From assembly GCA_027083045.1 (NCBI GenBank), contig JALWQP010000025.1, positions 1 to 8,007 on the forward strand: a DNA stretch of 8,007 nt, given 5' to 3'. Below the pieces are notes generated by a model that saw nothing but the letters and a program-made list of their open reading frames with translations, searched no databases and was not told the origin of the DNA. Position numbers and translations under genes: made by a program. The stretch comes from Desulfurococcales archaeon. GTDB lineage: Archaea; Thermoproteota; Thermoprotei_A; Sulfolobales; Desulfurococcaceae. Within the stretch, counting starts at the first letter, position 1, and every line of letters begins with the position of its first letter. This document shows, piece by piece, positions 6,219 through 8,007 of the stretch.

Positions 6219-7343
6219 TTATATAATCGTTTCGTCGGTAGATTTGTCGAAGACATGGATCTTGTTTATATTGAATTTCACATATATTTTCTCGCCTGGC
6301 TGCGCAATAAATTCGCCGAGAACCTCAGCCTTTATAATACGCTCACCGATTTTTATATTTACAATTGTATGGGAGCCTAAAGGCTCTACGACGTATACCT
6401 CTGCCGTGAACGCGTTTTTCAAAGGCTCTTTACTAACTATGATGTCTTCGGGCCTTACACCAAGTATTAGCTCTGACGAACGGGTCTTCGACAGAATAAT
6501 GCTTGCAATTTCATCAGGTAATATAATTTTGAAGGGCCCTGCATCAAGATAATACTTGTGATCTGATTCTTTTAGTGTCACATCGATGAAGTTCATGGGA
6601 GGTGATCCGATGAAGCCTGCCACGAATAGGTTCTTGGGCTTATGGTACAGCTCGCTAGGACTGCCTATCTGCATGATCTTACCCTTATTGAGAACGGCTA
6701 TGCGGTCGGCCATGGTCATGGCCTCAGCCTGATCGTGTGTCACATAAATAGTAGTTATACCAAGCTCCTTCTGAAGTTTCTTTAGCTCGCTCCTCATCAT
6801 TACCCTCAGTTTTGCATCAATATTGCTGAGGGGCTCGTCCATTAGGAATAAATTGGGGCTACGTACCAATGCCCTCGCTAGGGCAACCCTCTGCTGCTGT
6901 CCGCCGGAGAGTTGCCTAGGATACCTGTCGAGCAGGTTATCAATATTTAGCATCTTGGCAACCCAGACAACCCTTTTCCTTATATCCTCGCGTGTCAGCT
7001 TGAGCTCCCTACGCCGAACCACAAGGGGAAAAGCGATGTTGTCAAATACCTTCATATGTGGGTAGAGGGCATAGTTCTGGAACACCATAGCAATATCCCT
7101 GTCCTTTGGAGAAAGATATATCTTCCTCTCTGCATCAAAGACCACTTTATCACCTATAATTATACGTCCTTGATCGGGTTTCTCGAGGCCAGCGACGCAG
7201 CGAAGGAGTGTAGTTTTACCAGAGCCTGATGGACCCAGTAGAACGAAGAATTCGCCATCTTTTATCTTTATATTAATGTTATCGAGCGCTACAACATTAC
7301 CGCCAAAGACCTTGCGTACGTTTTCAATTATTACCTCAACCAT
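6219..7343 (-). CDS. Sugar ABC importer ATPase (MalK/UgpC/GlcV family)
   Basis: The 374-residue cytoplasmic ATPase powers carbohydrate import. In order there are Walker A GPSGSGKT (37-44), the Q-loop at Q89, signature LSGGQQQR (145-152), Walker B LFLMDE (165-170), D-loop SNID (173-176) and the switch histidine H203. A C-terminal regulatory domain (about 240-374) carries GVRPEDI (295-301), typical of MalK-like TOBE/OB folds; its KIHVFDK end recalls Sulfolobus GlcV. A GTG at 7352 would add three residues, but ATG 7343 is preferred because the GGGTG ribosome site six bases upstream overlaps that GTG. The gene is not in the permease operon: it faces it tail to tail and has its own promoter region, shared with the cupin gene. 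It is the likely partner of the adjacent permeases and may also serve other importers. Confidence 0.93.
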   Translation of the reverse strand: MVEVIIENVRKVFGGNVVALDNINIKIKDGEFFVLLGPSGSGKTTLLRCVAGLEKPDQGRIIIGDKVVFDAERKIYLSPKDRDIAMVFQNYALYPHMKVFDNIAFPLVVRRRELKLTREDIRKRVVWVAKMLNIDNLLDRYPRQLSGGQQQRVALARALVRSPNLFLMDEPLSNIDAKLRVMMRSELKKLQKELGITTIYVTHDQAEAMTMADRIAVLNKGKIMQIGSPSELYHKPKNLFVAGFIGSPPMNFIDVTLKESDHKYYLDAGPFKIILPDEIASIILSKTRSSELILGVRPEDIIVSKEPLKNAFTAEVYVVEPLGSHTIVNIKIGERIIKAEVLGEFIAQPGEKIYVKFNINKIHVFDKSTDETII

Positions 7344-7386
7344 AACAAGCACCCTTTATTAAGGTGTCAGTGTCCCTATTGGAATA

Positions 7387-7405
7387 TTTAGTACATTGTA
7401 CTAAA
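7387..7405. promoter_or_regulatory. Perfect palindrome, probable operator for the ATPase gene
   Basis: TTTAGTAC-ATT-GTACTAAA is an exact 8-bp inverted repeat around a 3-base centre, 43 bases upstream of the ATPase ATG. It abuts the AT-rich TATA-like AAAATATATTTT (7403-7414), so it would sit between box and start site of the minus-strand transcript, a classic repressor position. No regulator gene is in the window, and binding is inferred. Confidence 0.6.
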
Positions 7406-7414
7406 ATATATTTT
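7403..7414 (-). promoter_or_regulatory. Candidate ATPase gene promoter (TATA-like box)
   Basis: The minus strand reads GAAAATATATTTT here. A start about 25 bases downstream would fall near 7383, leaving a leader of some 40 bases ending in the GGGTG ribosome site. The element is itself palindromic, so direction is set only by its distance from the ATPase gene. Confidence 0.45.
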
Positions 7415-7415
7415 C

Positions 7416-7443
7416 AAAGCATGGCTATTATTTTAAAGCATGG
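7416..7443. repeat. Two direct copies of AAAGCATGG
   Basis: AAAGCATGG occurs at 7416-7424 and 7435-7443, 19 bases apart, each preceded by TTTT (with one extra C in the first copy). A 19-base step is close to two helical turns, so both copies would face the same side of the DNA. They lie in the divergent ATPase/cupin promoter region. Confidence 0.6.
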
Positions 7444-7467
7444 TTTAAACATATATTTAAACATATA
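7444..7467 (+). repeat. Tandem 12-bp repeat TTTAAACATATA, overlapping the cupin gene promoter
   Basis: Two perfect head-to-tail copies occupy 7444-7455 and 7456-7467, and TATA-like stretches ATATATTT (7451-7458) and ATATATT (7463-7469) lie across them. A transcript starting about 25 bases later, near 7480, would include the GGGGTGGG ribosome site (7487-7494) of the cupin gene. The duplication may give two overlapping promoters or two binding sites. Confidence 0.6.
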
Positions 7468-7500
7468 TTGTAGTATTCCGTTTCGTGGGGTGGGAAGAAC

Positions 7501-7854
7501 ATGAAGATAATAGATGCAAATAGCAGGGAGAGATGGAAGGTGTTATTTGAAGATCCTGGAAGGTGGAGGATAGGGCTATACAGGCCTGAGTTTAAGAGCC
7601 TTGATGAGATCAGCTACTTAGAGAAGCATGATAGGCCCGAGTTATTTCTGCTGCTTAGTGGTAAGATTGTTCTGGTAGTTCAAAATGAGGGAATGGACAA
7701 TGTTCAGGAGATCGAATTACGTAAAGATAAACTATACATAGTTGAGGAATGGCATAACGGATATAGACCGGGTGGATGTGAAGGTATAGCCCTCGTGGTA
7801 GAGGCATATGATACCACGACAATCTATAGAGACATTGTATTCGAGCAGGCATAA
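7501..7854 (+). CDS. Small cupin-like protein of unknown function
   Basis: The 117-residue protein has no signal peptide and appears to be a single beta-rich domain. The stretch HDRPELFLLLSGKIVLVV (43-60) resembles the first cupin motif, with H43 and E47 followed by G54. H85 in EEWHNGY could be a third metal ligand, though the second motif is not classical and only two of the usual three histidines can be placed. The start ATG 7501 follows GGGGTGGG by six bases. It is divergent from the importer ATPase and shares its promoter region, which suggests a role in sugar handling such as an isomerase, epimerase or sugar-sensing protein. That role is a guess from position, and I do not recognise a specific enzyme family. 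Confidence 0.8.
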   Translation: MKIIDANSRERWKVLFEDPGRWRIGLYRPEFKSLDEISYLEKHDRPELFLLLSGKIVLVVQNEGMDNVQEIELRKDKLYIVEEWHNGYRPGGCEGIALVVEAYDTTTIYRDIVFEQA

Positions 7855-7880
7855 GAGTTTGGAGACAAGGAAATTCTCGA

Positions 7881-7911
7881 CGTAAGCTCATTACGCTCGT
7901 AATACATGAGC
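7881..7911 (+). promoter_or_regulatory. Possible leader hairpin with two mutually exclusive folds
   Basis: In the 79-base gap after the cupin gene, CGTAA (7881-7885) can pair with TTACG (7891-7895). The same TTACG can instead pair with CGTAA at 7898-7902, a fold extended by GCTC (7886-7889) with GAGC (7908-7911). The GAGGGGGT ribosome-like site (7916-7923) of the next reading frame follows directly. The complementarity is seen; a regulatory role is inferred. Confidence 0.4.
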
Positions 7912-7933
7912 AAATGAGGGGGTTGTATGAGCT

Positions 7934-8007
7934 ATGCGAGAAAATATACATGAGACCAGATGGCACGCAACAAAAGGAGCCTGGAGTCTAGTAGCAGAGC
8001 AACGAGG
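7934..8007 (+). CDS. Start of an unidentified gene (cut by window edge)
   Basis: From ATG 7934 the frame is open for 24 codons to the right edge, beginning MRENIHETRWHATKGAW. The frame is closed just upstream by TGA at 7928, so ATG 7934 is the first possible ATG start. A purine-rich GAGGGGGT (7916-7923) lies ten bases upstream, slightly far for a ribosome site. The other two plus frames carrying ATGs here close within the window. Too little sequence is present to name a family. It lies on the same strand as the cupin gene and may be co-transcribed with it. Confidence 0.45.
   Translation, partial: MRENIHETRWHATKGAWSLVAEQR

Noticed and set aside
6190..6552. 120-codon plus-strand open frame over the ATPase 3' end
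   Set aside because: It overlaps the conserved regulatory domain of the ATPase on the other strand and has no ribosome site.
7364..7374. GTGTC direct repeat in the ATPase leader
   Set aside because: A 5-base repeat is expected by chance and has no supporting context.
7655..7966. 103-codon minus-strand open frame opposite the cupin-like gene
   Set aside because: The plus-strand frame has a strong ribosome site and cupin-like motif; the minus frame has neither.
7916..7996. Frame starting at ATG 7915 as the gene after the cupin
   Set aside because: It closes at a TAG after 26 codons within the window, has no upstream ribosome site of its own, and conflicts with the frame open to the edge from 7934.
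1..8007. CRISPR arrays, tRNA or rRNA genes, insertion sequences
   Set aside because: No regularly spaced repeats, cloverleaf, rRNA-like stretch, transposase or flanking terminal repeats were seen on reading both strands.

Overview
The window looks like hyperthermophilic archaeal DNA, most likely Crenarchaeota/Thermoproteota of the Desulfurococcales type. The evidence is the four-subunit archaeal pyruvate:ferredoxin oxidoreductase, heavy AGG/AGA and ATA codon use, strong GGAGGTG ribosome binding sites, archaeal TATA-like boxes, and a sugar-binding protein with an N-terminal membrane anchor and threonine-rich linker but no lipobox. This placement comes from family resemblance and style; species cannot be named from the window.

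Layout. Positions 1-2641 (minus strand) hold a porG-porD-porA-porB operon, read right to left. porB is cut off by the left edge. Positions 2642-2936 are an AT-rich divergent promoter region with a perfect 12-bp inverted repeat on the por side and a repeated TATA-like element on the transporter side. Positions 2937-6161 (plus strand) encode a carbohydrate ABC importer: binding protein, then two MalF/MalG-type permeases. Its probable ATPase (6219-7343) lies on the minus strand, tail to tail with the second permease. Positions 7344-7500 are a short divergent promoter region dense in repeats, including a perfect palindrome. A small cupin-like protein follows (7501-7854, plus). The window ends in the first 24 codons of an unidentified plus-strand gene, preceded by a possible hairpin element.

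How the parts fit. The importer probably brings in a hexose or small oligosaccharide. Its binding protein carries motifs resembling the glucose/mannose-type (GtsA/GlcS-like) binding proteins, and its ATPase resembles the GlcV/MalK group. Sugar catabolism produces pyruvate, and the POR complex oxidises pyruvate to acetyl-CoA, CO2 and reduced ferredoxin. The neighbourhood therefore reads as uptake and breakdown of sugars, although the two halves are divergently transcribed and co-regulation is only a hypothesis.

The coding content belongs to known families, and I see no convincing new multi-gene system. The least explained signals are in the intergenic regions: the inverted repeat upstream of porG, the palindrome and stacked repeats between the ATPase and cupin genes, and the alternative hairpins at 7881-7911.
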